DNA of 15,496 nucleotides, taken from positions 1 through 15,496 of the forward strand of contig JAQVPP010000012.1 of the NCBI GenBank assembly GCA_028702045.1, read 5' to 3'. This DNA comes from Minisyncoccota bacterium (GTDB taxonomy: Bacteria > Patescibacteriota > Minisyncoccia > UBA6257 > JAKLIH01). The position numbers and the translations under genes were made by a program. The notes below the pieces were generated by a model, which saw nothing but the letters and a program-made list of their open reading frames with translations, was not told the origin of the DNA and did no database searches. Shown here piece by piece: positions 1 through 6,914 of this stretch. The first letter of the stretch is position 1. The number at the start of each line of letters is the position of its first letter.

Positions 1-275
1 CTATCTGGATAGGCATGATATGCATCATATTGATCCACGACATCCCATCCCCCATCGATATTCTTCATAACTCCTTCCTTTAAGAAGGCTATGTTAAAAT
101 CATTGTTTTCACCTCCATAATAGAATATTATCTCTTCTCCATCTTTGATGATTCCATTTTTATTTTTAAAGTGTTCTTCCGTAGAATCATCTTTTTTTTG
201 AGAAGAATTAACGGCTTTCCAAAATTCCATCAGGCATTCTGGGTCTTTAACTGGATCTTGATCTTTTTTACTCAT
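1..275 (-). CDS. Unrecognised protein, 3' end outside window
   Basis: The first 91 residues are visible; the gene runs off the low-coordinate edge. It begins MSKKDQDPVKDPECLMEFWK and is hydrophilic and mixed-charge, with no signal peptide or membrane segment. A Gly- and aromatic-rich stretch (IIFYYGGENND, then NIDGGWDVVDQYDAYHAYPD) suggests a small folded domain. I do not recognise the family. The ATG at 273-275 is chosen because AAAGGAG lies about 8 bases upstream, which is rare in this window. An out-of-frame ATG at 280-282 abuts the Shine-Dalgarno but opens only a four-codon frame. Two tryptophans use TGG. The promoter and leader closely resemble those of the gene at 1067-1468, suggesting shared regulation. 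Confidence 0.75.
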   Translation of the reverse strand, partial: MSKKDQDPVKDPECLMEFWKAVNSSQKKDDSTEEHFKNKNGIIKDGEEIIFYYGGENNDFNIAFLKEGVMKNIDGGWDVVDQYDAYHAYPD

Positions 276-354
276 TTTTCATACTCCTTTCAAAAGTAAA
301 TTATGTTAATGTCTACTCTATATTTAAAATATCATAAAATTAAAAAAAGGACAA
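276..354 (-). promoter_or_regulatory. Promoter and Shine-Dalgarno leader of the partial gene (copy 1)
   Basis: On the minus strand: -35 TTGTCC (349-354), a 17-bp spacer, and -10 TATTTT (326-331) preceded by TG (extended -10). The leader carries GTAGAC, TTAACATAA, TACTTTT and GAAAGGAGTATGA in that order. The same elements recur at 1469-1557. The -35 box begins 1 base after the rnhB stop codon. Confidence 0.7.
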
Positions 355-355
355 A

Positions 356-991
356 TTAAAATTTATTCTTTTTTAATATGTTTTTTATTGGGGCATATGT
401 CTTTCTATGGACATCTTGTACTCCATATTTTAAAATGGCGTCTATATGTTGCTTTGTCCCATAACCCTTATGTTTCTCAAATCCATATTCTGGATAAATA
501 TCAGCATATTTTATTACAATATTATCTCTGGTTACTTTGGCTATAATAGAAGCTAAAGCAATTGAAAAAACTTTACTATCTCCTTGTATAATTGATTTTT
601 GAGAAATGTCTATATCTGGAATAATTTGATTTCCATCAATTAATACTAGATCTGGTATATTTTTTAATTTAAAAATACAATTTTTAAAAGAATTTAGGGT
701 TGTTTTTAAAATGTTCTTGTCTGTGTCAATAATCTTATTGGACTGTATATCTATTGTATATACTATATCTTTATTTTCTTTAATTAAATTAAAAATTTCT
801 TGTCTTCTTTTTTCAGAAATTTTTTTTGAATCTTTAATTAAAGAAATAAACTCTGGGGTTAATTTAAGATTCTTTTTTAAAACAACACAGGCTGTAACAA
901 CAGGACCAGCTAAAGGACCTCTACCTACCTCATCTAGACCAGCTACTGAGTCATATTGATTTCAAAACTTTTTTTCAATATCTAAATTCAT
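356..991 (-). CDS. rnhB: Ribonuclease HII
   Basis: RNase HII cuts the RNA strand of RNA/DNA hybrids and removes single ribonucleotides misincorporated in the genome. The 211-residue product is full length for the family. The signature GLDEVGRGPLAGPVV (residues 18-32) holds the metal-binding Asp20 and Glu21. DSKKIS follows, then LVLIDGNQ and ALASIIAKVTRDN with the remaining catalytic aspartates, and a C-terminal GFEKHKGYGTKQH. Codon 10 is TGA (962-964), in EKKFWNQYDSVAG, where bacterial homologues often carry an aromatic residue just before the catalytic motif. Starting at the next in-frame ATG would lose DE-GRG, so read-through of TGA is required. Stop is TAA. There is no Shine-Dalgarno, and the predicted leader is only a few bases. 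Confidence 0.95.
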
Positions 992-1000
992 AATATATTA

Positions 1001-1009
1001 AATATATCA
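1001..1009 (-). promoter_or_regulatory. Extended -10 promoter of rnhB
   Basis: Minus strand TGATATATT (TG at 1008-1009, -10 TATATT at 1001-1006). No good -35 is visible 17 bp upstream. Transcription would start only about 3 bases before the rnhB ATG, a nearly leaderless message. Confidence 0.4.
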
Positions 1010-1027
1010 TATTTATATATATAAAGG

Positions 1028-1055
1028 AAAGAAGCGCAAGGTTATTGCGCTTCTT
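1028..1055 (-). terminator. Rho-independent terminator after the 133-aa gene
   Basis: Perfect 11-bp inverted repeat AAGAAGCGCAA / TTGCGCTTCTT (1029-1039 and 1045-1055) with a 5-base loop. On the minus strand it is followed by TCCTTTATATAT. It lies 12 bases past the stop of the upstream gene and just ahead of the rnhB promoter. Confidence 0.75.
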
Positions 1056-1066
1056 AATTGTTTCAT

Positions 1067-1468
1067 TTATTCTAACGCCTTTTTGAAAAGGTCTTTTATA
1101 AACTCCCTATATTCCCCGAGGAGGAGAACATAGAGAGCATCAAACTCTGCATCTCTTAAAAATACAGGGTTACTTAACCAAAAACGAGTCAAGCCCCTGT
1201 TTTGCGCAATTTTTTTTTCAAAAAATTGCAAAGATAATCTTTTTGACAATCTTTCTACGACGTCTTTATAAGAAAGATTTATCTTTGCAAATTTAGGTGG
1301 CGCAATTGACATACTTTCTTCTTCTAAAATTGCTATTATTTCACTAATTTCTAACAAGTTTTCTTCTCCATAAATAGAATTATAAAAAAGATTTAATAAG
1401 AACGATGTTTTGGCTTCATCGTTCATATTATTTAAAATCAAATTATTAAATGACCCTATTTTAAACAT
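1067..1468 (-). CDS. Unrecognised 133-aa soluble protein
   Basis: The protein begins MFKIGSFNNLILNNMNDEAK and looks alpha-helical, with Leu/Glu/Lys-rich stretches (LLEISEIIAILEEES, DVVERLSKRLSLQFFEKK, EFDALYVLLLGEYREF). It has no cysteine, no signal peptide and no membrane span. I do not recognise the family and propose no function. The start has AAAGGAG (1475-1481) about 6 bases upstream, one of only three strong Shine-Dalgarno sites here. Its single tryptophan is TGG. A hairpin terminator follows. The duplicated promoter-leader links its expression to the partial gene at 1-275, but the two proteins show no obvious similarity over the visible part. Confidence 0.8.
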   Translation of the reverse strand: MFKIGSFNNLILNNMNDEAKTSFLLNLFYNSIYGEENLLEISEIIAILEEESMSIAPPKFAKINLSYKDVVERLSKRLSLQFFEKKIAQNRGLTRFWLSNPVFLRDAEFDALYVLLLGEYREFIKDLFKKALE

Positions 1469-1557
1469 CTCATACTCCTTTCAAAAAGTACATTTATGTT
1501 AATTTACTAAATCTATACGTCTACTTGGATAATACCACAATTTAAAAGAAAGGACAA
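1469..1557 (-). promoter_or_regulatory. Promoter and Shine-Dalgarno leader of the 133-aa gene (copy 2)
   Basis: Minus strand -35 TTGTCC (1552-1557), 17-bp spacer, -10 TATTAT (1529-1534) with upstream TG (TGGTATTAT). The leader then has GTAGAC, TTAACATAA, TACTTTT and GAAAGGAGTATGA, in the same order as copy 1 but with about 15 extra bases between GTAGAC and TTAACATAA. The -35 overlaps the terminator hairpin of the preceding gene. Confidence 0.75.
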
Positions 1558-1568
1558 ATCCTTTCTTT
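1545..1568 (-). terminator. Terminator hairpin of the 125-aa gene, overlapping the next promoter
   Basis: Perfect 10-bp stem AAAGAAAGGA / TCCTTTCTTT with loop CAAA (plus strand) at 1545-1568. On the minus strand TTAAATTG follows the right arm, whose end CTTTCTTT supplies most of the U-rich character. It begins 6 bases past the TAA of the 125-aa gene. It contains the -35 TTGTCC of the downstream gene. Confidence 0.6.
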
Positions 1569-1574
1569 AAAATT

Positions 1575-1952
1575 TTATTTTGTGTAGCACATATCAATCA
1601 TAGCGTATGGCATGTTGTATTTCTTAAATTCTTCACAAGGGATGTCTGCTTCTTTTCCCTCATATATTGTTTGTCATCCATCCTGGAAGTATTTAGCATA
1701 GAAAACTAAATCATTAACGTATCCCTTAATCCATTCTGTACTAACAAACTCAAAGGCGATCAATGCGTCCTGGCCATATTGACCTTTTAAATACTCTAAC
1801 ATTATTTCTTTACCACTTACATCATCGGTATTAATTGTTGTTTCTACTAGATTAGGTGATCCCTGTGGATTTTGTTTTTGATTTACAAAAAATAGGATAA
1901 CAAATATGGCGATGATAGCTATAATAAAGATAAGTAATATTTTTTTATTCAT
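1575..1952 (-). CDS. Small membrane-anchored extracytoplasmic protein, 125 aa
   Basis: An uncleaved-looking N-terminal hydrophobic anchor (residues 4-23, after MNKK) is followed by a polar linker and a globular domain outside the membrane. No lipobox cysteine is seen. The domain has mixed Trp/Tyr content (EFVSTEWIKGYVNDLVFYAK) and a C-terminal part with two cysteines, ADIPCEEFKKYN and MIDMCYTK, which could pair as a disulfide. Codon 93 is TGA (1674-1676) in FQDGWQTIYEG; ending there would remove both cysteines. Trp72 is TGG. The anchor resembles that of the Cys-rich protein at 6573-6908. Family not recognised. It follows queH by 61 bases but has its own promoter, so it need not be part of queuosine metabolism. 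Confidence 0.8.
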
Positions 1953-1978
1953 AATTTTATTTTAATTTGTATATATTA

Positions 1979-2006
1979 AGTATAACAAAAAAATAATTAA
2001 TGTAAA
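1979..2006 (-). promoter_or_regulatory. Promoter of the 125-aa membrane-anchored protein
   Basis: Minus strand -35 TTTACA (2001-2006), 16-bp spacer, -10 TATACT (1979-1984), a near-consensus sigma70-type pair. It lies just past the queH stop and gives a leader of about 20 bases without a Shine-Dalgarno. Confidence 0.65.
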
Positions 2007-2013
2007 CTGAAAA

Positions 2014-2550
2014 TTAAGAATCTTTACTAAACTCACATCCACAATATTTTTGTCTATAACAATTAAGTTCTTTTGATTTTTTCAAAGAAACTTCTTTTCA
2101 CTCATTAGGTGGTATATTTAATAATAGATACTTAATTCCATACTGTTTTTCAAAATCAAAACCTAGTTTGTTTAAATAATCTGTATCTTTGTACAGACTA
2201 ATAGAGAGAGTAGAAAAAACATATTGAAAATTATTTTTTTTAGCATAATCAAAAGCTCTTTTTAATCTATATTTTAAACAAGCTAAACATCTATCGCTAT
2301 TTTCAGGATAGGTTTTAGGATCTTTTTCTAAACAATCTAAACTACTTAATCAATCACCGTGGTCATACTCGTCTATGATAATTGGATAGTTTAATTTACT
2401 TAACTCATCTTTACGCTTGTTAAACTCAGAAAGAGTATCCATATTTGAATTAGAAAAGAATAAGGAATAATTTAAGTTTAATTCTCTTAACTTATCTATT
2501 TCTCCTAGAAGACAAGGTAAACAACATACATGTATTAAACACTTATTCAT
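2014..2550 (-). CDS. queH: Epoxyqueuosine reductase QueH
   Basis: QueH (DUF208 family) reduces epoxyqueuosine to queuosine at tRNA position 34, the last step of the pathway; it is the iron-sulfur, cobalamin-independent alternative to QueG. The 178-residue product has the family cysteines: N-terminal IHVCCLPC (Cys9, Cys10), a central SDRCLACLKYRL, and the C-terminal YRQKYCGCEFS. Two TGA codons are needed for full length: codon 67 (2350-2352) in DEYDHGDWLSSL, where QueH proteins typically have Trp, and 2098-2100 in PPNEWKEVS. Without read-through the second and third cysteine groups would be lost. Its ATG overlaps the tgt stop by 8 bases, implying translational coupling. Stop is TAA. Confidence 0.93.
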
Positions 2551-3661
2551 TTTTAATATTTTCTTTTAATTCATTTAGTATTTGTTGACAATAGGAAATA
2601 TTGTGAAATGTGGCAAGGCGAGAGTAAAGTGGATCTTTGGAAATAAACAGATGTCTTAAATAGGCTCTAGAATAATTCTTACAAACAAAACAGTTGCAGT
2701 TCTTCTCAACTGGCTTTTTATCACTGATAAATTCTTGATTTGATATCCTTAATCTATTATCTTTAAAATTTGATTCAATTTTAAAAGTTTTTTTATTTAA
2801 CTTACCGACTAATAGGTTTCCGTGACGGGCAATTCTGGCTGGAGCTACACAATCAAACATGTCTACTCCACGTATAGATACATCAATCATATCTTGAGGT
2901 GAACCTCCTACTCCCATGGTATATATTGGTTTATTTTTAGGAAAATATGGATAAAGTCATTCTAGTATTTCTTTTGTTTTTTCCATATTATTACCTATAG
3001 TCTCTCCTCCTATGGCTATACCATCAACATCCTTACTAGCCACTATGTTTAACCCCTCAATACGCAAATCCTTAAACAAACCTCCTTGGACAATACCAAA
3101 AAATAATCTGCTGGTTTTATTTTTTTTATTTAATTTTTTATGCTCTTTTATGCATCTATCTAGTCATCTATAGGTTCTTTGGGTAGAGATAATTGCCTCT
3201 TCTTTTGTATAACTATCTTGCATACATTCATCAAAAGCCATAACAATATCTACTCCTAAGTTATGCTGAATTTGTATTGATTTTTCAGGAGTAATGAAAT
3301 GCTCTGTACCATCAATAGGAGACTTAAATAAAGCACCATCTTCAGTGATTTTTACCATTTTTTTCAAACTAAAAATCTGAAAACCTCCTGAATCAGAAAG
3401 AATAGGTTTGCTATAGTTCATAAAAGAATGAATACCTCCATATTTTTTAATATATTTATCACCTGGCTTTAATAACATGTGATATGTATTAACTAATACT
3501 ATTTGAGAATTAGTGTTATTAATATCAATAGAGTCAAGAGATTTTAAAAAGCCTCTTGTAGCTGGTGGCATGAAGATAGGAGTTTGTATTTTCCCATGGG
3601 CTGTACTTAGGCTGGTGATTCTAGCTTTAGTTTTTTTTGATTTTTTTAATACTTTAAACAT
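2543..3661 (-). CDS. tgt: tRNA-guanine transglycosylase (bacterial type)
   Basis: Tgt swaps guanine-34 for preQ1 in tRNAs with GUN anticodons (Asp, Asn, His, Tyr). The 372-residue product matches the usual length. Visible features: TAHGKIQTPIFMPPAT near the N-terminus, catalytic Asp90 in LSDSGGFQIF, MGVGGSPQDMI (249-259), nucleophile Asp270 in GVDMFDCVAPARIARHGNL, and the zinc site Cys322-x-Cys324-xx-Cys327 with His353 at the expected spacing (LATFHN). Two TGA codons are read through: 3164-3166 in QRTYRWLDRC, which aligns with the usual R-W of bacterial Tgt, and 2957-2959 in ILEWLYPYF. It starts 1 base after the queA stop and overlaps queH by 8 bases. Confidence 0.96.
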
Positions 3662-3662
3662 A

Positions 3663-4733
3663 TTAGATAATTAACATGGCTTCTCCAAAAGAATAAAATA
3701 AATATTCTTTTTTAATTGCCTCTTTATATAAATTTAATAAAATATCTTTTGACTTTTGTTTATTCTGAACTTGATTGTTAATAAATCCAGCTAACATCAT
3801 AAGTGGAGTTGATTTTGGTAAGTGGAAATTAGTGATAAAACAGTCAATTGCCTTAAACTGATATCCAGGATAAATGTATATATCTGTAAAACCACTAGCT
3901 TCCTTAAACCCATTGCTGTAGGCTGATTCAAGTGTTCTAACTACAGTAGTACCTACTGCAAATATCTTGTTTTTATTTTGCCTAGTTTTATTTAAAATGT
4001 CTGCAGTATGTTTGCTAACAACATAGTACTCTTTATCCATTTTATGATTTTCTATTTTGTCTGTCTTGATTGGCTTAAATGTACCTAACCCTACATGCAA
4101 GGTAATGTAGACAACATTAACTCCTTGTTTTTTTAATTTCTGTAAAAGAGAATTAGTAAAATGAAAACCTGCAGTAGGTGCAGCACATGATCCTAAATTT
4201 TTAGCATATACATTTTGATACTTTTCTAAATCTTTTTTGTTTGTATTTTTAATATATGGAGGGATAGGCATATTACCTAATAGATATATTTTCTTTATTA
4301 ACTCAATTCCCTTTTTATTAAACTCAAAAATAATTTTATCATCTTGACTAATTACTTTACCTTTTAAAAAAACTTTATCATTTTTTAAAAAAACAATTTC
4401 TTCATTTAAATTAAATTTTTTATTTAACAAAATATATCACTTGTTATTTATTTTTTCTGGATCAAAAATATTATCAATTGGATTTAATAAAAAAACTTCA
4501 ATTTTGCCATTTGTCTTTTTAGTTCCATACATCCTAGCTGGGAATACCTTGGTGTCATTTAAAACTAAGGTGTCTCCTTTATTAAAAAACTTAGTTATTT
4601 CTTTAAAAATAATATGTTCTGTTTTGTTTATTTTTCTGTCATATACAAAAAGCTTACATCCATCTCTAGGCGTAATTGGTTTTTGACTTATTAAGTTTTT
4701 TGGTAAAAAATAATCAAATTCTTGTATATCCAT
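3663..4733 (-). CDS. queA: S-adenosylmethionine:tRNA ribosyltransferase-isomerase
   Basis: QueA moves the ribosyl group of SAM onto preQ1-modified tRNA, giving epoxyqueuosine, the substrate of QueH encoded two genes on. The 356-residue product is full length. Recognisable motifs: FDYFLPKNLISQKP (N-terminus), LVLNDTKVFPARMYG, GNMPIPPYI, AAPTAGFHF, TLHVGLGTFKPI, IFAVGTTVVRTLE, YIYPGYQFK, TNFHLPKSTPLMM and a C-terminal YSFGEAMLI. TGA at codon 99 (4437-4439) reads NNKWYILLNKK and matches the Trp of the W-E-x-LVKP region in typical QueA. There is no Shine-Dalgarno, but an extended -10 lies about 20 bases upstream. First gene of queA-tgt-queH. Confidence 0.96.
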
Positions 4734-4751
4734 AATCTTTTTTTATCTGTT

Positions 4752-4760
4752 ATTATATCA
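4752..4760 (-). promoter_or_regulatory. Extended -10 promoter of queA-tgt-queH
   Basis: Minus strand TGATATAAT: consensus TATAAT at 4752-4757 with TG at 4759-4760. At 17 bp upstream the -35 is poor (TTTTAA), so the TG motif probably compensates. Predicted leader is about 12 bases and lacks a Shine-Dalgarno. Confidence 0.6.
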
Positions 4761-4774
4761 TAAAAACTGATATT

Positions 4775-4800
4775 TTAAAAGAAATTAGGGAAATCCCTAA
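4775..4800 (-). terminator. Terminator of the secreted-protein cluster
   Basis: Inverted repeat TTAGGG-AAAT-CCCTAA at 4785-4800, followed on the minus strand by TTTCTTTTAAAA. It lies about 20 bases past the TAG stop at 4819-4821 and separates the cluster from the queuosine genes. Confidence 0.6.
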
Positions 4801-4818
4801 AATCTTTTGTGCTATATA

Positions 4819-6537
4819 CTATAAATGACAAATACCTAAACAATAGGGAGTATTTGATCAAGGACAATCTGGTCTTTGAGAAGCTGGGACACAATACTCA
4901 TATACTCCTTGATTAGCTTCGCATCAGTCTATAAATTGAGAAACAAATAAAAAAGATTTTGTGTCTATTCCCATTATTTGACATTCTTGTAAATTAGGAT
5001 CTCAAAAAGAATCTTCTCTTGTTAAACACTCTGCTTCTATTTGAGAGGTGTTAGGCATGTCTATTACCCACTCACATTTATGCCCAATACAATCATAATA
5101 ACATTGTACTCCTTCCATTTCTGGACACATTTGATTATCAAATCTATTACAATCAGATTTTATATCACAATAACAATCATATCCTGTTGGATAATGATAG
5201 CCAGTGGATTTAGTTGTAGTTGTTGGTTTTGTTGTTGTAGTTGTTGGTTTTGTTGTTGTAGTTGTTGGTTTTGTTGTTGTAGTTGTAGTTTTAGTTGTAG
5301 TGGTTGTAGCTTTAGTTGTAGTGGTTGTAGAGGAAGAGGTTGGTGGTTTTTTACCTATTAAACTTGAATCAAAACTACATATTGCCATACACATTGTTAC
5401 ACAATATTCAGTATTTTCATGCCTACATGGAGATGCACACATATTAAAAATACCATCATTATCTTCACATCAATTTTTAAATTCACTAATATTAGATGCA
5501 TCGGCTTTTTCACATTCTTGATATTCTTCTAATCACCCTCCTCCTATATTTATACACTGAGTTTTTATTGTTTTGGGAATTGTAGTTGTAGTGGTTGAGG
5601 TTGATGTACTGGTAGTAGTTGAGGTGCTGGTCGAAGTAGAAGTTGTAGAAGATGATGAAGTAGTTTTGTTTTCATTAGAACAAGGACACTCTCCTTTACA
5701 TGCTACTTGTACTTTGGCTACTCGTAAAGCGTAACATTCATTTAAGTAAGTTCTATTGTCTGTACCACAAACTGGATCTCTTTTTTCTAGTTCCTCTTTA
5801 GTTGTACATTTATCGCTGTCTTGCGAAACAAAATCATTAACATTATTTTGTTGTGATTGAGTTGATGGATAAGCATTACACTTACCTAAATAACATTGAC
5901 AAATAAACCCTGGAATAGGTATGGTGTTACAATTAGAGCTGGCTGTTTTGGACAATACACACTTACCATTGCAAAAAATACAGTCAGAATCTTGTTGGCA
6001 ATAGTTTGTATTTGTTTGTGATGGTTCTTGGGAATATGATGGGCTTTGACTTTGTGATGGTGCATATGTTGCTGGTGTATCTTGGACTACTTCTTTAGTG
6101 GTATTGGAAAAATCAAATAACTTAAAACTAAATGGCTCCTTTATTTTCACATCTGAAACCTTAGCTGATTGAGAATTAAATAATCCAATATTTTGACTAT
6201 CTGCTTTTATTTGCACATCTCCAGAAGCCTTAATGCTTTGCCCAATAAAAATATTAGATACATCTATAGGAACTTCTTGTTTATTAAAAATACCTCCTGT
6301 AACTTGAGTTAAAGTACTGTTGTGTAATGGAATTTGATATACATTTAATTCTGGATCAATAAAGCCAAAAAAGTTTAATATTCTTTGAAAAAAATTAAAC
6401 TTAGGCTCTTCTGAAACCAAAATAGTTTGAGAATTTTTATCAATTCCAACTATCTTTCCTTCTAGAGAATATGCTTTGGATAGAGAGAAAGAAAAGATTA
6501 AAAATAATATAGTTAAAATAAATAATAATTTTTTCAT
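4819..6537 (-). CDS. Secreted Kazal-domain, Cys-rich, poly-Thr multidomain protein 3
   Basis: A 572-residue exported protein. Order: signal peptide (about 1-22); N-terminal module GKIVGIDKNSQTILV with FNFFQRILNFFGF; a Cys cluster near 180-220 (CQQDSDCIFCNGKC); a Kazal-like domain (about 243-285: DPVCGTDNRTYLNEC, then VACKGECPC); a Ser/Thr linker; a W/C module with Trp335 and Trp356 and CASPCRHE; heptad Thr linker TTTTTKP; a second Cys module (SDCNRFDNQMCP, HKCEWVID); and a second W/C module with Trp512 and Trp538. Five TGA codons (5533, 5470, 5002, 4924, 4858; lowest bases) must be read as Trp; TGG is also used. Kazal domains classically block serine proteases, but inhibition here is inference. 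Surface adhesion or spacer roles are equally possible. Only gene here ending in TAG. Confidence 0.88.
5213..5275 (-). repeat. Three perfect 21-bp tandem repeats coding Thr-Lys-Pro heptads
   Basis: Three identical 21-bp copies (5213-5233, 5234-5254, 5255-5275), with degenerate related units on to about 5330. Each encodes one heptad of five Thr plus Lys-Pro. The unit length is a multiple of three, so gain or loss of a copy keeps the frame and changes only linker length. Confidence 0.9.
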
Positions 6538-6559
6538 AATTAAATTAATTTATATATAT

Positions 6560-6588
6560 AGTATACTATTTTTTAATATCATTGGCAA
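6560..6588 (-). promoter_or_regulatory. Internal promoter of secreted protein 3
   Basis: Minus strand -35 TTGCCA (6583-6588), 17-bp spacer, -10 TATACT (6560-6565). The -35 lies in the last codons of the upstream gene. Predicted leader about 16 bases, no Shine-Dalgarno. It may let the last gene of the cluster be expressed separately. Confidence 0.6.
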
Positions 6589-6908
6589 ATATTATTTTTA
6601 CATCCGCAATTTAAATCAAATCTTGTGTGGTCATAACAAGGTCTAAATTCACAAGAACTCATCATGTTATCTACCGCAGCCTGACTACCGCATAATTGAC
6701 TACTACATCCTCCTATTTTGCAATCAGAGTCTTGCTCACACTCACTATATAAAGATGATCCACAAAAAATATCATCATCAAAAATATCATTTTCAATATA
6801 GCCTATGCCAGGATCTTGAATTTGCTTATTTTTTTGAATAAAAATGGTTGTGATAATTAAGCCTAACACAGCGATAATCAATATGATTAATAAGATTTTT
6901 TTCTTCAT
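6573..6908 (-). CDS. Small membrane-anchored eight-cysteine-type protein
   Basis: A 111-residue protein with an N-terminal hydrophobic anchor after MKKK (residues 5-25), a short acidic linker (IENDIFDDDIFC), then a Cys-rich domain: ECEQDSDCKIGGCSSQLCG, SSCEFRPCYD, NCGCKNNICQWY. The pattern C-x(3)-DSDC ... GCS ... C ... CGC-x(4)-C-x-W resembles the proteins annotated as eight-cysteine-cluster domains; that match is from memory and not searched. The domain should lie outside the membrane with paired disulfides. The penultimate codon is TGA (6579-6581), giving Trp-Tyr-stop, comparable with the C-x-W ends CEWVID and CVWIVK in the neighbouring proteins. It sits 6 bases after protein 2 and 35 before protein 3. 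Confidence 0.8.
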
Positions 6909-6914
6909 AATATT

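Noticed and set aside
280..282. ATG immediately after the Shine-Dalgarno of the first gene
   Set aside because: It gives only four codons before a stop and is too close to the SD. The ATG at 273-275 has normal spacing and a long frame.
711..959. Plus-strand open frame opposite rnhB
   Set aside because: It lies wholly antisense to the conserved RNase HII catalytic region and has no initiation signal or recognisable domain.
2014..4733. queA, tgt and queH as pseudogenes split by nonsense mutations
   Set aside because: All interruptions are TGA and none are TAA, TAG or frameshifts. Active-site and metal-binding residues are intact on both sides, and the same pattern runs through unrelated genes.
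5213..5275. CRISPR-like repeat array
   Set aside because: The 21-bp units are directly adjacent without spacers and in frame with a coding sequence, so they are a coding minisatellite.
5204..5521. Plus-strand Val/Gly-rich open frame
   Set aside because: It is the complement of the poly-Thr repeat (GTT/GTA/GTG runs) and lacks a start signal. Similar plus-strand frames at 9788-9979 and 10106-10318 are the same artefact.
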